A stretch of DNA of 43,961 bases from Auriscalpium vulgare (Eukaryota > Basidiomycota > Agaricomycetes > Russulales > Auriscalpiaceae), in contig JAHBBC010000078.1 in NCBI GenBank assembly GCA_019915015.1, positions 1 to 43,961 of the forward strand. The letters are read 5' to 3'. The position numbers and the translations under genes are program-made. Below, in pieces: positions 23,601-31,925 of the stretch (position 1 is the first letter of the stretch; every line of letters begins with the position of its first letter). Under the pieces are notes generated by a model that saw only the letters and a list, made by a program, of their open reading frames with translations, had not been told where the DNA came from and made no database searches.

Positions 23601-24010
23601 ACTGCCACGTCATGGCTAAAAACAGCTTTGGTTGAGGGGTGTATGAGCTGCTGATCGCGACGAGGGAGTGGTGTAGATACGAAGGAATGAACATCCTCGG
23701 TGCCGCTGGGGAGCAAAGAAGTCTCGGGAGCGTTGGGAATCCTGAGGAGCTGCTCGATGTAGGCCAGCAGCTCCGGCGGTGGGTTCTGGGGATAGCTTTT
23801 GCCTTGCGAGATCCATAATTCGGGACGGAACATAGGTATTTCATCGTCGTTGTAGATTGTGATGGACTCATCCATTGGCACGATGCCGGGATGGCTGCGA
23901 GGGTGATGCGCTGCACAGAAGAAGCAGGTTCGGTCCGAGGCGTTGTCGTAGAATGTCGTACGCAGCAGGAGGTCCTGACAGGGCGCGCACGGTGAGCGAA
24001 AAAGAGCGGA
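17611..24010 (-). CDS. Ulp1-like cysteine protease / zinc finger / P-element-like transposase fusion, 5' truncated
   Basis: Read leftwards. (1) CxxC...H segment CFFCAAHHPRSHPG at ~23925. (2) Ulp1/C48-like protease: His in YKHFVVVKIDG, Asp in ISYGDG across an intron (~22890-22947), Cys in DHVSCGVIAVNA (codon 22744-22746). (3) Ser-rich linker with KRTR and KRRRKG signals. (4) Zinc finger VRCSRCNKYML...KQHQKVC near 21500. (5) P-element-like pre-RNase-H helices, GMRYSAMTLEWAQIIHVLSP with PVPAERTL (20,640-20,740). (6) Catalytic core: VGLACDDTKL, VSYAADGTAVERSL, and Glu in LSTEVCEHVFGICRQLVKD, a plausible D-D-E set. (7) C-terminal exons with HGWASDTSRITALSYIAVRL, ending AGDDEPDE. Introns lie at ~22890-22947, ~20867-20905, ~20560-20607, ~20247-20280, ~18740-18810, ~18193-18243 and ~17965-18010. 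Frames are long and unbroken. Protease and zinc finger share one 693-codon ORF (20869-22950), so they are truly fused; linkage to the core relies on splicing. Known Ulp1 passengers occur in plant MULEs. Confidence 0.62.
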
Positions 24011-24055
24011 AATTCATGAGGGCCGAGACTTACCACGAGGGCGGCGAACATATAA

Positions 24056-25104
24056 AAGGAGGGTTCACTCGACTGTTCTCGGACCAGTGTGTATACATCA
24101 GACAGCAAGGCAACGATCTGTGGATCGTGGCAGTGCATGTTGATGATATGCCAATTCTAGCAACAGGCACGGAAGCTATGCGCACCATCAAAGAAGAGCT
24201 CAAATCGAAATTCGAGATCTCAGATCTCGGCGAGATCCGACAAGTCGTCGGGCTCGAAGTCATTCGAGATCGCAAGCAAGGCACACTGAAGATCTCACAG
24301 AAATCATTCATTCGGCGCATACTCGAGCGCTTCGGGATGCCCAACGCGACACCAGTCGCAACACCTCTGGACCACAACGTGAAGCTCACGAAGGTTACGG
24401 AGATAGCGGAGACATCATTCCGATCCAATTATCAATCGGCGATCAGATCTCTCATGTATCCTGCAATCGGCACTCGCCCTGACATTGCATTCGCAGTGCA
24501 ATTCCTTAGTCAATTTAATTCTAATCCGGGTCCCGAGCACTGGACAGCAGTCAAGCGCGTCATGCGCTACCTCAAAGGGACGGAGGACTTGGGAATCGTG
24601 TACGGCGGAGAAACCACGGAGAAGCGAGGCATAGTTACCAGCCTCGAGGCTTACTCGGATGCCGATTGGGGAGGAAATTTGGATGACAGGAGGTCAACTT
24701 CCGGTTACGTCTTCAAGATCGCGGGAGGCCCGATCTCTTGGAGTTCGAAGAAGCAACCGACAGTTGCCATATCCAGTATGGAAGCAGAGTACATGGCCCT
24801 GAGCCATGCGGCACGCGAAACGATCTGGATTCGCAGATTCCTCAGGGAATTAGGCGCGCCCATGGACGAGCCGACGCAAATCAACGTCGATAACCAGGGC
24901 ACCATCAAATTTTCGCAGAATCAGACTTTTCACGCCCGGAGCAAGCGTATCGACATCCGGCATCATTTCATTCGAGACTGTATTACTTCTAACGAAGTGT
25001 CAGTTGAATACTGCGCGACCCTCGACAATCTCGCAGACGTATTTACAAAAGCACTACCTAAGCCGCATCACCAGGAACTTGTTCAGCACTTGGGAATGCG
25101 GTAA
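24056..25104 (+). pseudogene. Copia Pol polyprotein fragment: reverse transcriptase C-terminal part plus RNase H
   Basis: The frame opens with GGFTRLFSDQCVYIRQ, typical of the middle of a copia reverse transcriptase, followed by IVAVHVDDMPILATG (the catalytic DD, usually YVDD), DLGEIRQVVGLEV and GTRPDIAFAVQFLSQF. The RNase H part shows AYSDADWGGNLDDRRSTSGY, PISWSSKKQPTVAISSMEAE and NQTFHARSKRIDIRHHFIRD. It ends LADVFTKALPKPHHQELVQ and stops at 25104. Upstream motifs (integrase, the first RT blocks) are missing, so it cannot make a functional polyprotein. No internal stops: the truncation is probably not old. Confidence 0.92.
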
Positions 25105-25122
25105 TCGGGAGTCGAGGGGGAG

Positions 25123-25320
25123 TGTTGTAGTTAGTGGGAGAAGCCACTCGGCGACTCCCGAACATACTAGATTAGATTACTAAGTACAGTAGATAAGCGA
25201 ATTCCTAGTCATAGGAATATTCCAGTAGTCTTGTACTTAGGTATAAAGGCTCGCGTTCAGGAGCCGGAATAAATCAATCTTATTCTCTATTTTACTCGCT
25301 CTCTACTTGTTTATTCTACA
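25123..25320 (+). repeat. 3' LTR of the truncated copia element
   Basis: 198 bp beginning TGTTGTAG right after the polypurine tract GAGGGGGAG and ending TTCTACA, so it has TG...CA ends with short inverted termini. It contains a TATA-like GGTATAAAGGC near 25240 and an AATAAA at ~25268, the usual LTR promoter/polyadenylation signals. There is no second LTR in the window to measure age. Confidence 0.85.
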
Positions 25321-25332
25321 TGTTAATTCCAT

Positions 25333-26354
25333 GCAATTGCGTGCGCATACCATGGTTAACCAGGCTCTCCGTATAACATCATCCTCTTGTGAAGGCGACC
25401 AGTGGATGAACATCTCACTGTCATTTGGCTGGAAGGGGTCCTTCGGCGGTGAAAGGGAGAAGGATCGGATAGGGGACTTTCAAGTTTCCACCAGATGGAG
25501 GTAACCAATTAAGTAAGATGTCGTAGCCCTGCGACGAGAAATATGGCAAGATGCTCTTCCACACGGCGTCGGCCTCCCGGTCCTCCTCCATATCTATACA
25601 CGAGCTCAGAGAGGGCAGCGATGGCAATGTCGGTGATGGTACGGAAAAGCTGATGGGCTCGTCGAAGGGTTTGATGCGCAGAGATACATCGCCACATAAT
25701 GCTTCCGGAGTCTTGAAGGTGATGAGTCGATTGCGGGCGCCGGCTGTCTTCCTCGTCGATTGAGCATCAACGAAATAAGGCGGAACAGACATACACATAT
25801 CAGATGCTTGAAATGACGCCCAGGCAAGACGACTGGAGATGGGATGGGATTCGACCTCGTCGACCCAGCACAGAACCGTGACCGTGGACCATGAATGGGC
25901 GGCGCTGGAAAATGCTGTCCAGTGTCGGTCCACTCAAAGATTTAAGATCAATACGCACAGTTTCAGGTGTAAATCCCAGACAGTTCAAGCTGGAAAGGAG
26001 AGGACTCTGTCTTGTATTTCGTCTCCCCGTCTACGACAACGGAGACGTATAACGCCCCGGTTGGATTGCTGCGTTGATTCTCAAAGAATACAAGGCTGAT
26101 TCCTGTGATGACATCAATGGCGTCAGATCCACAACTGAAGAGGGTCTGGCGTTATGCTACGCAGCAGCAAGCTGACCTTCGAGCACCACCAACTCAACGG
26201 AGTCGGGGGCAAGCAATGAAAGGGTATCTCTAAAAGAGTCCTTTCCATGCGAGTGGGATCTGGTATGGCGAGTAGGCATCTCCGGCTTTGGGAGCTTCAA
26301 GTTAGTTGAACGACTGCGGGCCTTATATTCAGAACGACTATCTTCTGATACCAT
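25333..26354 (-). pseudogene. Left copy of the C2-like/kinase gene: N-terminal part only, kinase part lost
   Basis: Paralogue of the gene at 27631-29645. The N-terminus at 26354 (MVSEDSRSEYKARSRSTNLK) leads to DSVELVVLEGQ, a first-strand pattern like a C2 domain. After an intron it reads NPTGALYVSVVVDGETKYKT and SSPFQLELS, then TVTVLCWVDEVESHP, RLAWASFQASDMCMS, SLRIKPFDEP and GYDILLNWLPPSGG. It tracks the right copy over ~900 bp with scattered differences. Homology stops at 25333, 12 bp from the copia LTR; the kinase domain that follows in the right copy is absent. A MITE-like insert lies just upstream at 26362. Probably non-functional. Confidence 0.72.
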
Positions 26355-26361
26355 AAGGTCA

Positions 26362-26814
26362 AGCTACGGAGACTAACTGCGGGCTGTCCGGTGAGGCCTT
26401 GAGGGCTTCAAAGTCCGCCTACTCCGACAGGCAGAGTCGGTCAATGCCATTAGAAACGTGCAGGACACGCACCGTGGCCGAGGAAGCGGAGAAGAGGATA
26501 GCCGATGACAGCGCTGTACTAGTCATCGTGAAACAACCACAACAACATCGGTGGCCAAAAGCCAACCTACAATATGCGATGTTGAAAGGGAAGTTCCGGA
26601 AAGGCATTTACATAAAAGCAGGTGCGCACCCGATCGACAAAGCTCCCCCGAATATACTTACCTGGCATTCCAGTGTTGTCGGCGCAGTCGAGAACCCATT
26701 GTATGAGAGGATCGCTTTCACAGCGGCCGCCGCCAGCGTGATGCTGAGAAGCAGGTACCCTGTTAGCTCGGAATGGCCGACTCCAAAAGTGGGAAGAGGC
26801 TAGTCTCCGTAGCT
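26362..26814. mobile_element. MITE-like element with short terminal inverted repeats
   Basis: AGCTACGGAGACTA at 26362-26375 is exactly inverted at 26801-26814 (TAGTCTCCGTAGCT), 453 bp end to end. With one extra A on the left, complementarity extends outwards (GTCA...TGAC). The interior has no gene homology and an open frame of 134 codons (26399-26803) without recognisable domains. I could not define a target-site duplication. It sits at the start of the left kinase paralogue and has no counterpart in the right copy, as expected for an insertion. Confidence 0.55.
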
Positions 26815-27238
26815 GACTCAATGGCAGATGATAGTCGATCTTACATATAGAAGAGGCGGGCTTTGAGGGAGCTGAGGCCCGGGCGGAGGATACATGATGT
26901 TGTCGGACTCGGAGAATGTGTGAACGTCCTCTACAAGGCTGCTTAGAACAATATCACCGATATCAAGACTTTGGGTCCATCGTGACATCTTGGCATTGGT
27001 ATTGACCACAAACCAAGGAGCTTATACATGTTGAAGTTGAAGTCACAGGCACCTCGATGCGCTTGAGCGCCGAGCCTGAGTCAGCAGCTTTGCGGCCCGC
27101 CCGGGCCGAGCTTCGGCCTCAATATTCGCTGCCTTGCCCCAGGAAAATCTTGTTCACGGTCCTCTCGAAGCAACGCAGACTCAGCCAGAGGCTAGAAACA
27201 TATCGCTCTATCATAAGGTGAACCTCGGACATCGATCG
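26815..27238. other. Degraded intergenic part of the left duplicated unit
   Basis: No gene supported. It corresponds in position to 29650-30160 of the right unit (promoter region between the divergent kinase and small genes). Weak similarity is visible in GC-rich patches such as CGGCCCGCCCGGGCCGAGC against CGTGGCCCGGGGCGGC, and in the leader before the small gene. Confidence 0.4.
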
Positions 27239-27605
27239 CTGCACTGCACCATATCCGACAAACAGCACTCCCGCTCGCTGCCCTCTATAGCATGGTCGAA
27301 AAGACAGCTCCCTTTCCCGATGCATCACTCACAATCTCTCCCTCACCGACCTCGGTAGCCTGGGTACTCATGCCCTGCTACATACGCTCGCACCCGGGAC
27401 TTCACAGTCTCTCACCACCCGAACATCGGCGCAATTCGCAGCGCACACTCTCAGGCTTCAGCCCTGTCGCAGAGGAGAGCGATCGCCCACGTTCCCCGTC
27501 GCACTAATGTACCCATCAGTGATCACGCACATTGATCCTGTCACGGAGTACATCAAATTCGCGATGATGATGATGATACCCTCGCCGCGTGTCGTAATTC
27601 ATGCT
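27239..27605 (+). pseudogene. Left, decayed copy of the small Ser/Arg-rich gene
   Basis: Nucleotide similarity to 30158-30580 is clear: CCGACAAACAGCACTCCCGC, CGACCTCGGTAGCCTGGGTA, CCTGTCGCAGAGGAGA, ATCAGTGATCACGCACAT and a GATGATGATGATGAT run followed by ACCCTCGCCGCGTGTCG. The position equivalent to the start codon is ATA (27251) instead of ATG. The frame changes several times, and the basic 3' third of the right copy is missing. It is therefore a dead paralogue. Confidence 0.75.
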
Positions 27606-27630
27606 ACATAAAAAATGTGCGCCAGTCAGT

Positions 27631-29645
27631 CTACACATGTATCACTTCTCTCAACCCGCTCAGGTCCTTCGGGTAGCCGCCCTCAGGCGCAATGAGCACG
27701 CTTTCCGGCACCGAGGTACGTAGGTCCCGAAATTTTTGCAAGGCTTCGCTCGCACTCGGCCTGCGGAGCGGGTCGGCGTCTGTCAGTTCCTCCAGAAGGC
27801 GTTTGTATTGGGGCACGAGCTCGTCCAGAATGCTGAGGGCATGAGTTCCTTCATATGGCGCACACTGGTCCAAGTGCTGCATACACGAGCATCCAGTCAG
27901 CTTTATTCAGTATCGTGAGGACTGGCAAGCAACTGACCTCCATGAATTGAAGCGAGTCGTGCTCTTGACCCAGAGATTGCAGAGCCACGGCACCGAAGGC
28001 GTACACCTGAACGTGTGTTTCGTCGTGAGTGATCGTTAACGATTTTGCATTAAACATACTTACATCAACAGGGCCCAATTGGTAATCCTCGCCTTCATGG
28101 GCTGCGCCTGGAAGTCTTTCCACGACCTCGGGTGCGACGAAAGTAGCAGTGCCGCAGTATTCATTGGCTACACAGGCCGAGAGCGGCGTGTCTTCCGGAA
28201 ATTGCTTGGATATTCCGAAGTCGATTATGCCGATGCGCATGTCGAACGTCGAGAAGAGCGGGACAGGAACAAGGTCGACCTTCATGTGTAAACCCATGTC
28301 GTCGTGGTTGCCGACTATATTGCCCAATGAAAAATCCTGTCATAGACTACGTCAATCTTTCGGCCTGAGTGCTCACTGGTCGATAGCCTACCCGGTGAAA
28401 GATCCTGTTCCCGTGCATGAAAGACAGTGCCTTGAGAACAGAGTACGTCAATTAGGTCACACGATACAATTTTATCTCGCACCTCCAGAGTCTGTATTGT
28501 CCGAGTGAAATAGTCGTCCACCTGCCACACGTGAATTTCGAACGGCTTCAGATCCCACCATGGCTCCACAAGAAACGAGCACCCTTCGGCCTCGATGACG
28601 TCGATCAATGGAATAGTGTGATTTGATCCGTGACTTCGCAGCGCAGGAGAATTGAGGAAGCGTAAAATATCGATTTCGGTGCTGTCCTTTTCGATGGCTT
28701 TGATGACGACGAGTCTATCGCGCCTGTCATAAGCTTGACGCGCGACATTCTTCTGTAAAACTCGTCAGAAACTGCCGCCGCGCAATTGCGGGCGCATACC
28801 GTGACCGTCCAGCCTCTTATGTCATCCTCTTGTGAATGCGACCAGTGAATGAACGTCTCATTCTCATTTGGCTGGAAGGAGTCCTTCGGCGGTGAGAGAG
28901 AGAAGGGTCGGAGAGGGGCTCTCCACCACTTGGAGGTAACCAAGCAATCAAGACGTCGTAGCCCTGCGACGAAAGAAATGGCAACATGCTCTTCCAGACG
29001 GCATCGGCCTCCGCGAGGTTCCTCATCGCTCTCCATGCGCTGAGAGGAGGCAACAATGGTGATGTCGGTGATTGTACGGAAGAGCATTTGGGCTCGTCGA
29101 CGGGTTTGATCCGCAGAGACACTTCGCCACAAACTGTCACCGGATCCTTGAAGCTGGTGAGTCGACGGCGGGTGGCTTTGTTCCTCTTCAATTTGACATC
29201 AAAAAAGTGAGGCGTGTCAGACATACACATGTTAGATGCTTGAAATGATGCCCAGGCAATACGGCTAAGGATGGGATCAAATTCCTCCTCGTCGAACCAA
29301 CACACAACCGTGACAGTGGACCATGAATGAGCGGGACTGGAAGATGATCTCCAGTGTGGGTCCGCTTAGAAATTTAAGATCAGTACGCACAGTTTCAGGT
29401 GTACATCCCAAGATAATTCGAGCTGGAAAGGAGAGGATTCCGTCTTATATTTCGTGTCCCCGTCTACGACAACGGAGACGTACAACGCCCCAGTTGGATT
29501 GCTACTATTATTCTCACCGAATACAAGGCTGATGCCTGCCATTAAATCAACGGTGTCAGATCAAATATTCCACAAGCGGGTCTGACGTTATGCTACGCAG
29601 CAGCTGCGTAGCAATCTCACCTTCGAGCACTACGAACTCTACCAT
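27631..29645 (-). CDS. Protein kinase with an N-terminal C2-like domain
   Basis: Probable Ser/Thr protein kinase of a basidiomycete-expanded type. The start is placed at 29645 (MVEFVVLEG), directly after an in-frame stop; the left paralogue has a longer N-terminus. After an intron ISLVFGENNSNPTGALYVSV and VVDGDTKYKTESSPFQLELS resemble a C2 beta-sandwich (tentative). Then come SLRIKPVDEP and GYDVLIAWLPPSGG. The kinase domain follows: KNVARQAYDRRDRLVVIKAI (VIK lysine) at ~28740, SNHTIPLIDVIE, FLVEPWW hinge-like, HHx-type region then SLGNIVGN, the Mg loop IGIIDFGISKQF (~28230), EYCGTATFVAPEVVERL (APE), VYAFGAVALQSLG, and DADPLRRPSASEAL (subdomain XI Arg) near 27760. It is divergent from the small gene at 30170, with which it was duplicated. 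Exon borders are approximate. Confidence 0.68.
29591..29613. repeat. 23 bp perfect palindrome in an intron of the kinase gene
   Basis: TGCTACGCAGC, one A, GCTGCGTAGCA: 11 bp perfect arms around a single base. It lies in the inferred first intron of the kinase gene. The left paralogue (near 26155) has only the left arm. Confidence 0.8.
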
Positions 29646-30169
29646 TTATACAGAGTCGGGAGCACACGTCTCGATGATCAGGGTATCTTCCGAGGAGTAG
29701 CTGAGTCCAAATGACGGGGAATCTGGAATGGCGAGGAGGCGTCCCCGGGCTGGAGCTTGGAAGAGCGAGTAAGTTCAAGTTAGCAGCCTGACTGCAGTGG
29801 CGAGCGAACACACGGGCGCTGACACAGCCGCTCACAGCCGCGGCTCAGTCGACTCACGTGGCCCGGGGCGGCTTCCGGCCGTCCTCCGACTCGGACGCCC
29901 TACCTTTGTTTCTTTCTCTACCCTTGCTCTACCACCCCTGCAGTATTCATGAATCAGCGATATTCCTCATATCTGGCTAGGACAAATCTTGGTTCATTCA
30001 GAGGCCAACAATAATTCAGTCTAACATGAAATGAAGGTGAACGTTTGGCAAACTTGCTCAGCCTCATGGCATGCACGCGCTCGCCGCACCCCAAACACAC
30101 GCACCTCAGGAGCACCAGTATGTATCGCCTCGTCACTGAAGTGCCGACACTTTCCTTTACGCCTGCATC

Positions 30170-30730
30170 ATGTCCGACAAGCAGCATTCCCGCTCGCGGC
30201 ACTCTAGCATCGTCGGAAACACAGTTCCCTTCCCAGACGCTGTCCCCAGCCTCACTCGCCAGCTCAGCGATCTCTCCCTCATCGACCTCGGCAGCCTGGG
30301 CTACTCATACCCTGCTGCCTACGCTCGCATCACCCGGGATTCCACAGCCTCTCATCGCCCGAAGATCGCCCGCCGCTCGTCCGCGGGGTCGACGTATTCG
30401 CAGCGCACGCAGCGCGGCGCGCAGCAGCTCAGCCCCGTCGCAGAGGAGAATGAGAGCCGCCGGACCCGATCGCCCACGTCCCCCGCTGCCCCGAGGTACC
30501 CGTCGGTGATCACACACATGGATCCTTTCGCGGAAGACATCACGTTCGCAATGATGATGATGATGCCCTCGCCGCGTGTCGAGATGCGCAGGAGTGCAGC
30601 GAAGAAGAGCAGAGCAAAGCAGTCGAAGGCGCAGGCCGCCGCAAAGCGCGCCGCGGGGGTGACGAAGCGGGTCGTTGCATCTGTCGGACGAGCGATTTTC
30701 TGTCCCCCTTGGCAGTGGGCCAGACCCTAG
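30170..30730 (+). CDS. Small basic Ser/Arg-rich protein, function unknown
   Basis: 186 codons starting at ATG 30170 (MSDKQHSRSRHSSIVGN), stop 30730. I do not recognise a domain. The N-terminal third is Ser/Arg-rich, with a hydrophobic-spaced stretch LTRQLSDLSLIDLGSLGY. The middle has RTQRGAQQLSPVAEE and SP/TP sites that could be phosphorylated. There is an unusual run of five Met (MMMMMPSPRVEM) from a GATGATG repeat, and a Lys/Ala/Arg-rich helix (KKSRAKQSKAQAAAKRAAG) before the C-terminus. The whole looks disordered and possibly nuclear. That the ORF is a gene is supported by the left paralogue, conserved in sequence though decayed. It may continue by splicing into the ORF at 30952-31220. Confidence 0.55.
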   Translation: MSDKQHSRSRHSSIVGNTVPFPDAVPSLTRQLSDLSLIDLGSLGYSYPAAYARITRDSTASHRPKIARRSSAGSTYSQRTQRGAQQLSPVAEENESRRTRSPTSPAAPRYPSVITHMDPFAEDITFAMMMMMPSPRVEMRRSAAKKSRAKQSKAQAAAKRAAGVTKRVVASVGRAIFCPPWQWARP

Positions 30731-30950
30731 ACCCATTTTCCATGTATCATTATTATGTTACTTTCTGTAAGCCATTCCGCGCTCGTTCCTTCGCCGGTGG
30801 ATATTGACATACCGCTCTTCCTAGACGCTCTCCTTACGCGGCCACATCACGCCATATGCTGCCGCCCCATTCTATCTTTCGCCATGTAACAATTACCTTC
30901 GGGCACCTGTCCACCTGCTGTATGCATCCCTGAGCTGACACGACGTGTAG

Positions 30951-31220
30951 CTTGGCGAGCTCTCACAGGCCCTCGCGACCTTCCACGCGCTTGATACGCC
31001 CATTGTCAACTTTGAGCAGGCGTCGCGGACGAACACCGGTGCCTCCACCATGCCGACTCCGCTCTCGCGCAACGCCTCGCGTGCGAGACACCCTGATATG
31101 CGTCGCTTTGCCAGCGACGCATCCGATCAATACCTCGACAGCCCTTTGAGCTTGCAGATGCCGCTGCCTATCGTCGAGGAGCCCGAAGGCGGCGCGCCAC
31201 CTGCGCCGCCCTTGGCGTGA
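30951..31220 (+). CDS. Possible terminal exon or separate small ORF
   Basis: After a plausible acceptor (CACGACGTGTAG) the frame reads LGELSQALATFHALDTPIVN, FEQASRTNTGASTMPTPLSR, DMRRFASDASDQYLDSPLSL and PLPIVEEPEGGAPPAPPLA, then TGA at 31218-31220. Composition (Ser/Pro/acidic) and codon bias look coding. No start codon was found, so it is most simply a 3' exon of the gene beginning at 30170, or of an unseen gene between 30,780 and 30,890. Family unknown. Confidence 0.4.
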   Translation, partial: LGELSQALATFHALDTPIVNFEQASRTNTGASTMPTPLSRNASRARHPDMRRFASDASDQYLDSPLSLQMPLPIVEEPEGGAPPAPPLA

Positions 31221-31925
31221 CGTTCGTCTGTCGACGTGTACATACACAGCCGATGCCAAAGGATCTAATGGGTACGTTTACAGTATGCCCACGGAGTGTT
31301 GAAAGGGTGATCTGACCGTCATGGCACTTGCGTTAGGTTTTGCAGCGCCCGTGCTCCAGCACCCCGCCCCCCAAACCGCCGTATGTGGGAGACGAAGATA
31401 CTCGGCAAACTAGATTGCCACCAACCTCCGGATACGCCTATGCCATACGCGTACCGCGGCAATATGAGGCCTCCAGCTTCGACTCCATCGGATACCCGAG
31501 ATCTCCACACACGATGTATGTAGGGCTTCGCTGGATCGTGTATTGGAGTGTCGGATCGAAGCACACGCCGGCCCCATACGTACATACGATGAGCGCCCGA
31601 CTGCCCTTACAGAAGGCTTAGGGAGTCGTGGACCGCCCTGTGCGGTAATATATCAAACAGGATCCCCTTCATTTCCGACGGAGTAAAGACCATTAATTTC
31701 CTTTTGCCTCCGCGAAGTACATGCCGAGAGATTGTGGACTACAAAAAGAGAAGGCGGACATGGACGAGGCCTGCTCGTAAATAATCAACTTGCTAGTGGG
31801 CATGCATATGGCAACGGAACAGAACTGTGAAGAGAGATGAGGTCGATGAAGGGTGAATGAGGGCATGCATGAGCAAAAACAAAACATTGGACAGAAGAGA
31901 TGCGACACAGTGATCCGATCCCTAC
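31221..31925. other. Stretch without a supported gene
   Basis: Open frames occur on both strands (for example 31319-31585 -, 31340-31621 +) but they overlap, lack recognisable domains and look like chance ORFs. The right part contains the 3' flank of VTA1. No repeat, tRNA or other element was recognised. Confidence 0.4.

Larger units (their letters stand above)
17399..24055. mobile_element. Large DNA transposon remnant with Ulp1-like protease and P-element-like transposase; right end truncated by copia
   Basis: About 6.6 kb dominated by one minus-strand gene (17611 to ~24010). No matching terminal repeat was found at the right side, where the sequence changes to a Ty1/copia reverse transcriptase near 24055, so the 5' end of the element is missing. 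The left boundary is placed at the foldback at 17399. Superfamily assignment (P/THAP9-like) is from catalytic-domain motifs and is tentative. Confidence 0.6.
24056..25320 (+). mobile_element. Ty1/copia retrotransposon, 5'-truncated, with 3' LTR
   Basis: Holds the end of the pol gene, a purine tract (about 25112-25122) and one LTR. gag, protease, integrase, the start of the reverse transcriptase and the 5' LTR are absent; the sequence instead joins the Ulp1-type element. It ends exactly where homology to the duplicated kinase unit begins, so the insertion was in that unit and its left side was later lost. Confidence 0.85.

Noticed and set aside
17399..24055. KDZ (Kyakuja-Dileera-Zisupton) assignment of the Ulp1-containing element
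   Set aside because: The pre-catalytic helices (RYSAMTLEWAQIIHVLSP) and STEVCEHVFG fit P/THAP9-like better; kept only as an alternative to test.
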